A stretch of 64,000 nt of DNA from Alteromonadales bacterium alter-6D02 (GTDB lineage Bacteria > Pseudomonadota > Gammaproteobacteria > Enterobacterales > Psychrobiaceae), in assembly GCA_002835545.1 (NCBI GenBank), contig PIZK01000021.1, forward strand, positions 1 to 64,000, in the 5' to 3' direction. Positions within the stretch are counted from its first letter, which is position 1; the number at the start of each line of letters is the position of its first letter. Shown piece by piece: positions 10,066 to 18,732 of this stretch. Made by a program: the position numbers and the translations under genes. The notes below the pieces were generated by a model that saw only the letters and a program-made list of their open reading frames with translations, searched no databases and was not told the DNA's origin.

Positions 10066-10590
10066 ATGGTTAAATCATTCGGATTCACTTTAGTTGAATT
10101 ACTCATCACTGTCGCTATCGCAGGAATTTTACTCACGGTTGGTGTACCCAAACTAAGCAGCTTTCTACAAGATAGCGAGTTAATAAACACTTCAAATCGC
10201 ATCAGCACACTCACCACATTTGCGCGCAGCGAATCGATGAAACGCGGCCAACAAGTTGTGGTTTGCCGGAGTTCAAATAGCGAAACTTGTAGCTCGAGTG
10301 GATACTTTTTAATCGTTGGCTTGGATGCAAATGATGACTCGAATATAAACACCGGTGAGACATTACTAAAAATAACTGAACTCGTTGATAGTAATAATGT
10401 GAGTGTGTTTTTTAAATCATTAACCAATAGCCGAATTGTTTTTTCATCTAAAGGTACTCCTGATGAAATTGGCACAATTGAAATTTGCGATTCCCGCGGT
10501 AAAAATTATGCTAAAGCAATCACTTTAAATATTGGTGGGCAATTGCGCCATTATAGCGAGAGTGAGCGGAGTACTATCTCATGCGCTTAA
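10066..10590 (+). CDS. fimT: Type IV minor pseudopilin FimT/FimU (GspH family)
   Basis: A six-residue leader (MVKSFG) precedes the prepilin peptidase site G|FTLVELLITVAIAG, with Glu5 of the mature pilin present. The rest is a GspH/FimT-type globular domain of about 150 residues. The frame opens earlier at a TTG (10051), but ATG 10066 gives a normal class III leader. It is the first gene of the minor-pilin operon and overlaps pilV by ten bases. Minor pilins prime assembly of type IV pili. Confidence 0.85.
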   Translation: MVKSFGFTLVELLITVAIAGILLTVGVPKLSSFLQDSELINTSNRISTLTTFARSESMKRGQQVVVCRSSNSETCSSSGYFLIVGLDANDDSNINTGETLLKITELVDSNNVSVFFKSLTNSRIVFSSKGTPDEIGTIEICDSRGKNYAKAITLNIGGQLRHYSESERSTISCA

Positions 10591-11111
10591 TCAAACAACT
10601 GCCACAGAGTGGTTTTACACTACTTGAAGTCATGATTGCCGTAGCTATCTTGGCAGTCGGGATGCTCGGAATCGCCGGATTGCATATTGTTTCTCTTGAG
10701 AATACTAATGATGCTTTTTTACGCTCTCAAGCAGTAACGATTAGCCAAGACATTATAGAGCGAATGCGTAGTAACCGTGAACAAGTTAGAGCAGGTACTT
10801 TTAATTCTCTATCAACAGATAACATAAGTAATGCCCCTGAAGTAAATTGCTCAGCTAACACCACTGGTTGTAACAATACTCAATTAGCAACTTTTGATAT
10901 TTACCAGTGGGCCTTAACAGTACAAACGGTTAATGATGACAATAAGCGTCGTCAGCTCCCAGAAGCAACAGCAACAGTCACTAGTGATGACAGTCAATTA
11001 TTTGAAGTTAAAATAAAGTGGCAAACCAAACAATGGGTAAAAGAAACTGACACACCATTTCAACGAAAAGCAACAAAAGCCAATTACAGTTTTAAAGTCG
11101 CAATAAACTAA
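10581..11111 (+). CDS. pilV: Type IV pilus modification/minor pilin PilV
   Basis: The protein of 176 residues starts with a leader ending SG|FTLLEVMIAVAILAVGMLGIAGLH, the PilV signature. The following RSQAVTISQDIIERMRSNR segment is typical of PilV (ADRMRANR in relatives). It overlaps the 3' end of fimT, suggesting translational coupling. It acts with PilW, PilX and PilY1 in the tip or priming complex of the type IV pilus. Confidence 0.9.
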   Translation: MRLIKQLPQSGFTLLEVMIAVAILAVGMLGIAGLHIVSLENTNDAFLRSQAVTISQDIIERMRSNREQVRAGTFNSLSTDNISNAPEVNCSANTTGCNNTQLATFDIYQWALTVQTVNDDNKRRQLPEATATVTSDDSQLFEVKIKWQTKQWVKETDTPFQRKATKANYSFKVAIN

Positions 11112-11121
11112 GGGACTATTT

Positions 11122-12219
11122 ATGCGAAAAACTAAACATCCATTACAACGGTCAATCAATCAAACTCACGGCTTTACTTTAGTAGAAGTGATGATCGCAC
11201 TAGTAATCAGCTCAACGCTTATCGGTGGCGTGTTTAGCCTTTATTTAAATACCAAACAAACCCAGAATTATACCCAAAGCAGTTCACGAATTCAGGAGTC
11301 GGGTCGGTTTAGTTTAGAATATCTTAGCCGCGATATTCGTATGATCGGCTATCGCGGGTGTATTAGCTATGATGACCCCATTGTTAATGTTATAGCTAAA
11401 GATATGCCCGCTGGTTTTATGGCTAATCAAAATGAATTAGTTGGTTTTGAAATCGACTCGGGATGGGCATCTGGCTCTATCTATGAAAACTCAACAGCAA
11501 TTACTTCAAAAATAAAAACGGGAACTGACGCCTTTGCTATTGGCCGCATGGCGAGTTTGAGCAACAAATTAAGTGGCAACTTAACATCAGTTAACGCTCA
11601 AGTTCATATTGAAGCGACTCCAGCTCCCAATATAAAACAAAATGACCTCATTTTCTTATCTGACTGCAGTGATGCTGACATTTTTAGAGTTACTAATAAT
11701 CCAAACGCTTCGGGTTCGACAATAAACCTAGCCCACGGAAATGGTTCAAATACCAGCAACAACCTCTCGAAGTTATTTCAAGATGACTCTTCAATTGCTA
11801 AATACCAATCGACGTTCTATTTCGTTGGTGATACCGGTAGGGATAACGCCCTAGGTCACAATGTTTATGCCCTTTATCAAGCAACAAATTTATTCGACTC
11901 TGCCACCCCTACACATCAAGTTGAAGAACTTATTGAGGGGGTTGAAAATATGCAACTCTTATACGGTGAAGTCCTAGCCAATGGTAATACCCGATATTTA
12001 ACAGCAGACAATGTAACTGACATGAATCAAGTTCAAAGCATTCAGTTAGGCTTGCTAATTACTAGCCAAAACCAAGTTCGAACCACTAATGATAGTAAAA
12101 CCTATGAACTGCCAGGTGAAAGTATCGGTATTAGCACCACAGTAAAACATGACAAAGATAAGCGATTACGACACGTTTTTACCACTACTGTAAAAATAAG
12201 AAACCGAGCACTTAATTAA
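11122..12219 (+). CDS. pilW: Type IV pilus assembly protein PilW
   Basis: This 365-residue protein has a class III leader ending HG|FTLVEVMIALVISSTLIGGV and the PilW family region RIQESGRFSLEYLSRDIRMIGYRGC shortly after. The C-terminal domain contains the stretch VENMQLLYGE that is typical of the family. The gene sits ten bases after pilV with AAGGGA as ribosome site. Its product is a minor pilin that helps incorporate PilY1. Confidence 0.9.
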   Translation: MRKTKHPLQRSINQTHGFTLVEVMIALVISSTLIGGVFSLYLNTKQTQNYTQSSSRIQESGRFSLEYLSRDIRMIGYRGCISYDDPIVNVIAKDMPAGFMANQNELVGFEIDSGWASGSIYENSTAITSKIKTGTDAFAIGRMASLSNKLSGNLTSVNAQVHIEATPAPNIKQNDLIFLSDCSDADIFRVTNNPNASGSTINLAHGNGSNTSNNLSKLFQDDSSIAKYQSTFYFVGDTGRDNALGHNVYALYQATNLFDSATPTHQVEELIEGVENMQLLYGEVLANGNTRYLTADNVTDMNQVQSIQLGLLITSQNQVRTTNDSKTYELPGESIGISTTVKHDKDKRLRHVFTTTVKIRNRALN

Positions 12220-12258
12220 TTACTTACCATATAGAAAGCCCAAATAGGTGGATGAACA

Positions 12259-12735
12259 ATGACTAAACATCAAAGTAGAAATATCAAACAACAAGGTGCC
12301 GCACTAGTGATCTGCCTTGTACTACTATTAGTGATTACCTTAATTTCCATTGCTGGTTTAAGTGATGCAGCGGACCAAGAAAAAATGGCCTCCAATGCAC
12401 AACAATATAATCAAACGTTTCAAGCGGCCGAAGGAGCGATGAGCCAAGCTCTAAATATCATCAATGGTGGTAACAGCGCTCAATTATCCGCCGCCATGGC
12501 CGCAGGTTTTGATACCCCTATTGATAAAACGGCTACAGGTCTAGAGACAAGCTATATGGATGTTACGATATCCTATACACATAAAAAGGTCAGCTCGATA
12601 CCAACAGGAATTTCGCTCAATGCTGATGAAAATTCTGTCGTCATCGGGGAAGTTCGCTTTGTATTAGACAGCGAAGCCAAAATGCCACAGTCAGGTGCAA
12701 CCACAAAGCTAAGCCAAGGCATTAGCTACGAATAA
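12259..12735 (+). CDS. pilX: Type IV pilus assembly protein PilX
   Basis: The N-terminal GAALVICLVLLLVITLISIAGL is the PilX_N hydrophobic segment, followed by a family-like stretch QYNQTFQAAEGAMSQAL. Length is 158 residues. The leader before the Gly is 12 residues and the usual Phe is replaced by Ala (QQGAALV), which is normal for PilX. It lies between pilW and pilY1, with a GGTGGA ribosome site, as in Pseudomonas-type minor pilin operons. Confidence 0.87.
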   Translation: MTKHQSRNIKQQGAALVICLVLLLVITLISIAGLSDAADQEKMASNAQQYNQTFQAAEGAMSQALNIINGGNSAQLSAAMAAGFDTPIDKTATGLETSYMDVTISYTHKKVSSIPTGISLNADENSVVIGEVRFVLDSEAKMPQSGATTKLSQGISYE

Positions 12736-12747
12736 AGGAGAAGCAAG

Positions 12748-15700
12748 ATGAACACATGGACACGTAAAATTGCCCTATTCTTTTCAGGAGTGGCTTTGCC
12801 GCTATTAGCTATTCCAACTGCACAAGCTGACGACACTGAAATTTTTTACAAGCATGAAGCCAAAACACCAAAGGTGATGATGATACTTGATACATCACTA
12901 TCTATGTCCGCTCATGTAAAAGACACTGAGAGTCGACTTACCCAAATGAAAAGCGCCATGCGTGAATTTATCCGTGATGCCAAAGAAATCGAAGTCGGCA
13001 TTATGCGAATGAATCAAATCGGCAGTGCAGTGGTGTATCCCGTCTCAGACTTAACCACAACAGTGACTGAAACGCTAAGCGCTATCAACCGCCCAATCAC
13101 TAATAATAGCCATAACGCTTATGAAAAAAGTAATGGTGTGGTCGTCTATGATCATAAAGGGAGCAACACAGCTCTACCAGTGAACAATAGTGAAATGATT
13201 GCTTTACACTTCCCTAACATTACAATTCCACGTGATCAAAGTATAAAAAAAGCTTCTCTTGAGTTTTTTCACCATAATAGCTGTATCAAAATAAAAAATA
13301 ATGGCGACAAACAGAAAATCAATTGTCCCAAGCATGGTAAAAATGCCAAAGTTAAGATTTATGCCCATAAAATAAGTAGTTCACCACAACTAAAAAAGCT
13401 AACCAACAACCTAACAACACGTACAAAAACCTCAAATAATAAAAGTGTTTCGACAGACCTTTGGAACTCTAGCGGTAAAAGGGTGACTACAATTACAGGG
13501 CTTGAAAATATAATCCAAGAAGTCGTTGAACAATCAAAATGGAAAAATGGTAACGATTTAACTCTACTTCTTGACACCTCTGATGCCGCTTCGGATTTAA
13601 AAACCAACGGTATTATCAATGCTGTAGGTCGCTACAGCCCAACGCTTTTTATTGAGTTTGAACCTTACTCACGAACTATAAACACTCGCGAAAAAATGAT
13701 CGAGGAACTTGATAACCAAAAGTTAACCTATCATACCCCTATTATTCCGTCTTTGTTAGAAGCTACCAAATACTTACAAGGAGCGCGCCTTGACAGCCCT
13801 TCAAATCCTGGTTTAACTCTCTCGCGTAGCGCAACAGAAAGAACGGAACTAGACCAAGTACATGAACGCGTTGCTTATCCAACAAGTTATAGTGGTGGTA
13901 GCATTACTTACCCAGTAAACTGCCACAAAGGTAACCTGAATTCAACACTCTGTCGTGGCGTAAAGATCAACCCAATATCAGAAAGTAACATTCCCACTTA
14001 TAAAACGCCTTTAACAGATACTTGTAATGACGATGAAGCCAGTATTGTGCTGTTAACCGATGGGGCAGCTCATCATAAGAAAGATTCTTATAATACCAAT
14101 AAATGGTGGTATAAGATGACCACTGACATAGCCACCTTAACAGGGGCAGAAATGTGTAAAAAGATAACTGGCAACAATGGTAATCCACAAACATGTGGTG
14201 TGGAGTTATCAACACACTTAGCTGAAGGGGTTGCTGTTAATGGAATTAGCGATAAACAAAAAATTTCGCTTTACACTATTGGGTTTAATAATAACGATCC
14301 TTTTTTAACCACACTGGCCGCCCAAGGCGATTTTAACGAAAATGGGGAACCCACAGAGCAAGCCCTAAAGCGTTACAGCACGGCAACAGATAGTGCCAGC
14401 TTATTAAAAGTTTTCCAAAATATCGCCAGTCAAATTCGTAAAGATTCAGCTAGCTTTGCAAATAGCCCAGCTTCAATTAATACAGCTAATCGTCTGACAC
14501 ATAATAACAACCTCTATTTCGCGCTATTTCAACCAGGCGACAATGCGTCATGGGACGGCAATCTAAAACATTACAAGTTAAGCAGCAGTGGCAAGGTTGT
14601 TGATGCCGATGGTAAAGTGGCAACAAATCCATCAACAGGGCAGTTTCTTGATACAGCAAGAAGCTATTGGACAGCAACAGCTGACGGCTCTAAAGTAGCT
14701 AGTGGTGGTGCTGCTGAGCAAATAGAAAAGCATGTTGATGGCGGTAATTCTCGTGCAATCTTTACCAATTTAGGTAACACCAATTTAGACAAACTTGATA
14801 AGAGCGATACAAGTAATTTCACCATATCGGACTTTGCAGTAACGAGCGAGTCTGACAAGGAGACGTTAATTAAATGGATGGTTGATTCTAAACGTATCGC
14901 CGACCCCCTTCACTCGACACCAATAGAGGTTCAGCATAAAAACGGAGACTTGATTTTCTTTGGTGATAATCAAGGCTATATCCATGCAATTGACTCAACA
15001 ACAGGCAAGGAAGTTTATGCATTCATCCCGCAGGAGCTTTTAAAGATACAGAAAGCTGTCAAGGCTAATATCCAATCAACCGATCATATCTACGGTATGG
15101 ATGGCGAGATGGTTAAATGGCAAATATCTAATGATAAAGTTTATATCTATAGTGGTATGCGCCGAGGTGGCTCGAGTTACTACGCACTCGATGTCAGTGA
15201 CCGTACTAAACCTAAGTTATTATGGCGCATCCATAAAGGAAAAAGTGGATTCAGTGATTTAGGTCAAACCTGGTCTAAACCAATAAAAACCAAAATTCAG
15301 TGGGGGAGCTCGGAAAAAGATGTCTTAATCTTTGGCGGTGGCTATGACAAAACGCAAGATGCTAAGTCGACTCGAGCTGGTGATACTAAAGGTGATGGGG
15401 TTTATATTGTTGGCGCAGAAGATGGAACGCTAATTTGGTCCAAAACAAACATGGGCTACAGTATTCCTTCAGACATCAAAGTCATTGATATCAACGGTGA
15501 TAAAAAAGCTGATCAATTTTATGTTGGCGACATGGGTGGCCAAGTCTGGCGTTTTGATTTACCACAAGATAACAAGAAAACCGTTGGTGGTGGCGTAATA
15601 GCTTCTATTTCAGGCAGTACCGCTAGTAGCAACCGCCGCTTTTATCACGCACCGGATATCTCCGTTCTTGAAGGCAGCGCCGGCCAAACCCTTGCTGTAG

Positions 15701-16311
15701 CAATAGGTAGCGGCTACCGTGCCCACCCTAATAACACAGTGATAGCAGATAGCTTCTATATGTTTAAACAGCCACTAGATAACAGTGCTAAGACTTATAC
15801 GAAGATAACGCTTTCTGATTTATATGATGCGACGTCTAATCTATTAGGCAGTGGCTCTGATGCACAAAAAAACATAGCGCTCAATTCACTGAAAGCTTCA
15901 GAAGGCTGGCAAATCAAGCTAACAAACTCAGGAGAAAAGGTACTCGCCTCCAGCATTACGTTTAATGGCGCTATTTGGTTTACCACATACCAACCCCGCC
16001 TTGGCGCCAATGTCTGTCAAAACTTACGTGGAATTTCTAGGCTCTATCGGGTAAACGTTTATGATGGCACTCCTGACTATAAAAATGTATTACCCGATGT
16101 TGATACCTCTGGTAATTTAGATGAAAGCAAAGACTGTGATAAAGTCAGCTGTGATGCAACAGACCGTAGTGTGCATTTAAAGAATACCACCTTGCCACCT
16201 CGCCCGACCTTATTAAACATTGATGGTAAGCGAATGATAGGTGTTTCAACTGAGTTTTATCCTGCAGTTAAAAATAAAACGACGACCATGTATTGGGCAG
16301 AGAAAGAGTAA
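12748..16311 (+). CDS. pilY1: Type IV pilus tip adhesin/assembly factor PilY1
   Basis: This 1187-residue secreted protein has a signal peptide (residues 1-27, ending AQA). A von Willebrand A-like region follows with the metal-binding DTSLSMS motif at about residue 48. The C-terminal third is the PilY1 beta-propeller with repeated G-x-x-G-Y-D-type blades (HSTPIEVQ, GMRRGGSSYYALDVSD, FGGGYDKTQD). A calcium-loop candidate DINGDKKAD lies near residue 913. PilY1 tips the pilus with the minor pilins and can mediate adhesion and surface sensing. It is preceded by AAAGGAGAA. Confidence 0.93.
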   Translation: MNTWTRKIALFFSGVALPLLAIPTAQADDTEIFYKHEAKTPKVMMILDTSLSMSAHVKDTESRLTQMKSAMREFIRDAKEIEVGIMRMNQIGSAVVYPVSDLTTTVTETLSAINRPITNNSHNAYEKSNGVVVYDHKGSNTALPVNNSEMIALHFPNITIPRDQSIKKASLEFFHHNSCIKIKNNGDKQKINCPKHGKNAKVKIYAHKISSSPQLKKLTNNLTTRTKTSNNKSVSTDLWNSSGKRVTTITGLENIIQEVVEQSKWKNGNDLTLLLDTSDAASDLKTNGIINAVGRYSPTLFIEFEPYSRTINTREKMIEELDNQKLTYHTPIIPSLLEATKYLQGARLDSPSNPGLTLSRSATERTELDQVHERVAYPTSYSGGSITYPVNCHKGNLNSTLCRGVKINPISESNIPTYKTPLTDTCNDDEASIVLLTDGAAHHKKDSYNTNKWWYKMTTDIATLTGAEMCKKITGNNGNPQTCGVELSTHLAEGVAVNGISDKQKISLYTIGFNNNDPFLTTLAAQGDFNENGEPTEQALKRYSTATDSASLLKVFQNIASQIRKDSASFANSPASINTANRLTHNNNLYFALFQPGDNASWDGNLKHYKLSSSGKVVDADGKVATNPSTGQFLDTARSYWTATADGSKVASGGAAEQIEKHVDGGNSRAIFTNLGNTNLDKLDKSDTSNFTISDFAVTSESDKETLIKWMVDSKRIADPLHSTPIEVQHKNGDLIFFGDNQGYIHAIDSTTGKEVYAFIPQELLKIQKAVKANIQSTDHIYGMDGEMVKWQISNDKVYIYSGMRRGGSSYYALDVSDRTKPKLLWRIHKGKSGFSDLGQTWSKPIKTKIQWGSSEKDVLIFGGGYDKTQDAKSTRAGDTKGDGVYIVGAEDGTLIWSKTNMGYSIPSDIKVIDINGDKKADQFYVGDMGGQVWRFDLPQDNKKTVGGGVIASISGSTASSNRRFYHAPDISVLEGSAGQTLAVAIGSGYRAHPNNTVIADSFYMFKQPLDNSAKTYTKITLSDLYDATSNLLGSGSDAQKNIALNSLKASEGWQIKLTNSGEKVLASSITFNGAIWFTTYQPRLGANVCQNLRGISRLYRVNVYDGTPDYKNVLPDVDTSGNLDESKDCDKVSCDATDRSVHLKNTTLPPRPTLLNIDGKRMIGVSTEFYPAVKNKTTTMYWAEKE

Positions 16312-16314
16312 AGA

Positions 16315-16710
16315 ATGAAAAAAAAATCACTAGGGTTCACCCTGATAGAATTAATGATTGTCGTAGCTATTTTAGGCATCTTAGCTAGCGTTGGTTACCC
16401 TAGTTACCAAGAGCATGTACGTAAGTCTGAACGTGCAGTGGCGCAAACTGCTTTACTCGGCCTGAGTAGTGCGATGGAGCGATTTTATAGTGAGAACAAT
16501 ACCTATACTGGAGCAGCGGTGCCCGCTATTTTTCCAAATACCGTACCTACCGATGGCGGTACCACAACCCACGCGCTTTCGGTAAAAATAACAGATAGCG
16601 GTGCGGGTTATGAATTGAAGGCAGACCCGGTACTGAGCTCTGAGAAGGATCTCACGATTACTCATACCGGACTAAAAAAGTATGGAACCACTGTTGGCTG
16701 GCGTGATTAG
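16315..16710 (+). CDS. pilE: Type IV minor pilin PilE
   Basis: This 131-residue pilin has leader MKKKSLG, then FTLIELMIVVAILGILASVGYPSYQEHVRKSERA, the classic ComP/PilE start. It ends GTTVGW(RD), similar to the usual GW ending of PilE minor pilins. Unusually it contains no cysteine, so the D-region disulfide common in these pilins is absent. It starts four bases after pilY1 and is the last gene of the operon before a shared terminator. Confidence 0.88.
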   Translation: MKKKSLGFTLIELMIVVAILGILASVGYPSYQEHVRKSERAVAQTALLGLSSAMERFYSENNTYTGAAVPAIFPNTVPTDGGTTTHALSVKITDSGAGYELKADPVLSSEKDLTITHTGLKKYGTTVGWRD

Positions 16711-16740
16711 AATTAACTATATACCCAATTAAACAAAGAA

Positions 16741-16767
16741 AAACAGCGACTATTTAGTCGCTGTTTT
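16741..16767. terminator. Bidirectional terminator between pilE and ybaN
   Basis: Arms AAACAGCGACTA and TAGTCGCTGTTT pair almost back-to-back, so the innermost pairs must open as the loop. A T run follows on the plus strand (16764-16770) and an A run precedes. The ybaN stop codon lies inside the left arm. Confidence 0.85.
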
Positions 16768-17148
16768 TTTATCAAGCGTCGGACGAGATAATAAGTAGTA
16801 ACTGACACAGGTTGCAATAATGATTAGCATCACCTTAGCCCAAAAAAAGCTAACAAAGAAAATAACCGAAGAACCTATAGAAAGCCATAACAGAAAAATT
16901 GTCGATATTTTCACTTTCATCGGAATTCCACGTCCAGAACGATAGTTTTCGATGTATTCACCGAACCATGGGTGTGTTATTAACCATTGATAAAAGCGAT
17001 CTGAGCTCTTAGCAAAGCATGCCGCAGATAATAATAAGAAAGGAGTAGTGGGTAACAACGGTAAAATAATACCTATAACCCCAAGAGCCACTGAAGTGAC
17101 TCCGATTGTAATTAAGCTATATTTCTTAAATTTACTTAACGTACTCAA
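16750..17148 (-). CDS. ybaN: YbaN family inner membrane protein (DUF454)
   Basis: This 132-residue protein carries the DUF454 signature: a membrane segment with GIILPLLPTTPFLLLSAACFAKSS at about residues 24-47, followed by HPWFGEYIENYRSGRGIP. A second hydrophobic hairpin fills the C-terminus. The function is unknown. The start is TTG at 17148, eight or so bases after GGGAAAA; no ATG precedes the conserved part. Convergent with the pilus operon and apparently monocistronic. Confidence 0.82.
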   Translation of the reverse strand: MSTLSKFKKYSLITIGVTSVALGVIGIILPLLPTTPFLLLSAACFAKSSDRFYQWLITHPWFGEYIENYRSGRGIPMKVKISTIFLLWLSIGSSVIFFVSFFWAKVMLIIIATCVSYYLLSRPTLDKKTATK

Positions 17149-17207
17149 TGATATTTTTTCCCGTCATAAGTATTACCTTAAGTTAACGCTTAACTAGTGA
17201 TAGTACA

Positions 17208-17238
17208 ACAAAAAGCCGACTTAACGTCGGCTTTTTGT
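17208..17238. terminator. Terminator after the S4 gene and lysine operon
   Basis: Thirteen-base arms ACAAAAAGCCGAC and GTCGGCTTTTTGT enclose TTAAC. It sits directly after the stop codon of the S4-domain gene on the minus strand. T runs are contained in the arms on both strands, so it is probably bidirectional. Confidence 0.85.
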
Positions 17239-17523
17239 TTATGACTCTTCGTCTTCTTTACCATCAACACTAACTTTTAGCAGCTGGCCTTGATATTCAA
17301 CCACATCGCCATGGTACACTTTTTTGCGCTTACGGGTTTCGATTAAGCCATTGAGCATTACCTCACCCTGACTAATACGAATTTTAGCTTCGCCACCACC
17401 TTCAACAAGGTTTTCAATTTTTAATACCTTGTAAAGCTCAATCGGCTCAACATTGACTTCAACGATTGTTTCTAATGGCTCAAGCACAACTGCTTTAGGT
17501 TTTTTACGCCGACCAATAACCAT
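17239..17523 (-). CDS. Small S4-domain RNA-binding protein (YbcJ-like)
   Basis: This 94-residue protein has an N-terminal basic extension and then an S4 fold (LYKVLKIENLVEGGGEAKIRISQG, VMLNGLIETRKRKKVYHGD). The core aligns with E. coli YbcJ, a small ribosome-associated-type RNA-binding protein, but is about 20 residues longer at each end combined. The ATG follows AGGTCGAG. It lies about 60 bases after the lysine-operon deacylase gene in the same direction with no terminator between, so it may be co-transcribed. Confidence 0.8.
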   Translation of the reverse strand: MVIGRRKKPKAVVLEPLETIVEVNVEPIELYKVLKIENLVEGGGEAKIRISQGEVMLNGLIETRKRKKVYHGDVVEYQGQLLKVSVDGKEDEES

Positions 17524-17583
17524 AACTCGACCTATTTAGTTATCATGAATAATTAGCCGCAAGCTTACCGACTTTCGTTTCAG

Positions 17584-18693
17584 TTATAAAGTGAAATAAT
17601 TAGTAAACACTTTATAAAGCTCCGTTCCTTGATTCACACTCGCCGAAGCAAAATGTAAAATTGGTATGCAGTCAGCAGGTGCATAAACTAACTCAACGGC
17701 ATCATCATGACCATAACGATCCATGCGCAAGATACGCGCTAATGGCTGACCAGCTTTAACTTCCTCTCCAAAAGGTACTAAGTATTCCACTAAACCACTT
17801 TTAGGAGCATACAATGCACGATAATCGTTAAGGTAACAGGCATAACGTGTCATTTTTGACGGTGAAAATAGACCCGGCTCAATAACCTTCTGATGACTTA
17901 AATAGCTTAAGACGCTATGACAGTCTTTTTTCGCTTCTTCAAGACATAACCACTCTTGCGAGCCAAGTTCAAGCGTAAACGCATCAATAGCAACATCAAT
18001 CTCACGCCCTTGCGCTTGGTAAGCTAATTGCAGTTGCCACCATGGGCAAAAAGCGGCTTCATCTAAAGCGCCATCAAAGTCGCTAGGAATAAACATTGTG
18101 TGTGGAATATCAAATAACACCGCGCGTTCTTTCGCGTACTCCGGGCAATAGAGGTGACGAGAAGAAATTGGTCCCGTGTGCAAGTCCAACACAATATCCG
18201 CTTCAAACGCCATGCGCTGTAAGTTGGCACATAAATGTTGTGCGGTATTTAACCCGTAAGGGTTGCTTAACCTTGCATCCAAATCACTAATAATTAGCTG
18301 ACGAAACCTAGCTACGATTTCACCTTGCTCTAAATCAGGATACTGTGCGGCGAACTCCGCAGGTAAAGATGGATTAAAGTGGTAACCTCGGTTCCAGTTG
18401 GTGCCAGTGATAGGGTCAAAGCGCCCTAACGTAAACTCACCACTCTTTTGATTGGTACCTATTGGGTTAGCTAAAGGTACCAGCGTAATATCACCATAGC
18501 AATCGAGCTGTTTTAATTGCTCTAGCAGTTGATAAATTACTGCATTACCTTGTACTTCAGCACCATGCATATTCGCTTGGATATACACCTTAGGCCCATT
18601 GGCACTGCCTTTGATTTGATAAATTGGCACACTCATCTCTTGGCCATTGGCCATATGTGCAACTACTTGAGATGACGTTAAAATTTGTGACAT
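17584..18693 (-). CDS. M14 succinylglutamate desuccinylase/aspartoacylase-family deacylase
   Basis: This 369-residue protein belongs to the AstE/ASPA branch of M14 zinc enzymes. Zinc ligands are visible in HGAEVQG (His and Glu, about residue 44) and DLHTG (third His). The catalytic Glu is in TLELGS. A substrate Arg is suggested by NWNRGY. The C-terminal part (SGLVEYLVPFGEEVKAGQPLARI) is a barrel-sandwich domain. Such enzymes hydrolyse N-acyl groups from amino acids. Its place at the end of a lysine-riboswitch operon containing DapD suggests that it removes succinyl from a lysine-pathway intermediate; that substrate is inferred. Confidence 0.75.
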   Translation of the reverse strand: MSQILTSSQVVAHMANGQEMSVPIYQIKGSANGPKVYIQANMHGAEVQGNAVIYQLLEQLKQLDCYGDITLVPLANPIGTNQKSGEFTLGRFDPITGTNWNRGYHFNPSLPAEFAAQYPDLEQGEIVARFRQLIISDLDARLSNPYGLNTAQHLCANLQRMAFEADIVLDLHTGPISSRHLYCPEYAKERAVLFDIPHTMFIPSDFDGALDEAAFCPWWQLQLAYQAQGREIDVAIDAFTLELGSQEWLCLEEAKKDCHSVLSYLSHQKVIEPGLFSPSKMTRYACYLNDYRALYAPKSGLVEYLVPFGEEVKAGQPLARILRMDRYGHDDAVELVYAPADCIPILHFASASVNQGTELYKVFTNYFTL

Positions 18694-18732
18694 GTAACTA
18701 CTCTAATAAATACAGACTTGCTAGCACCAAGG

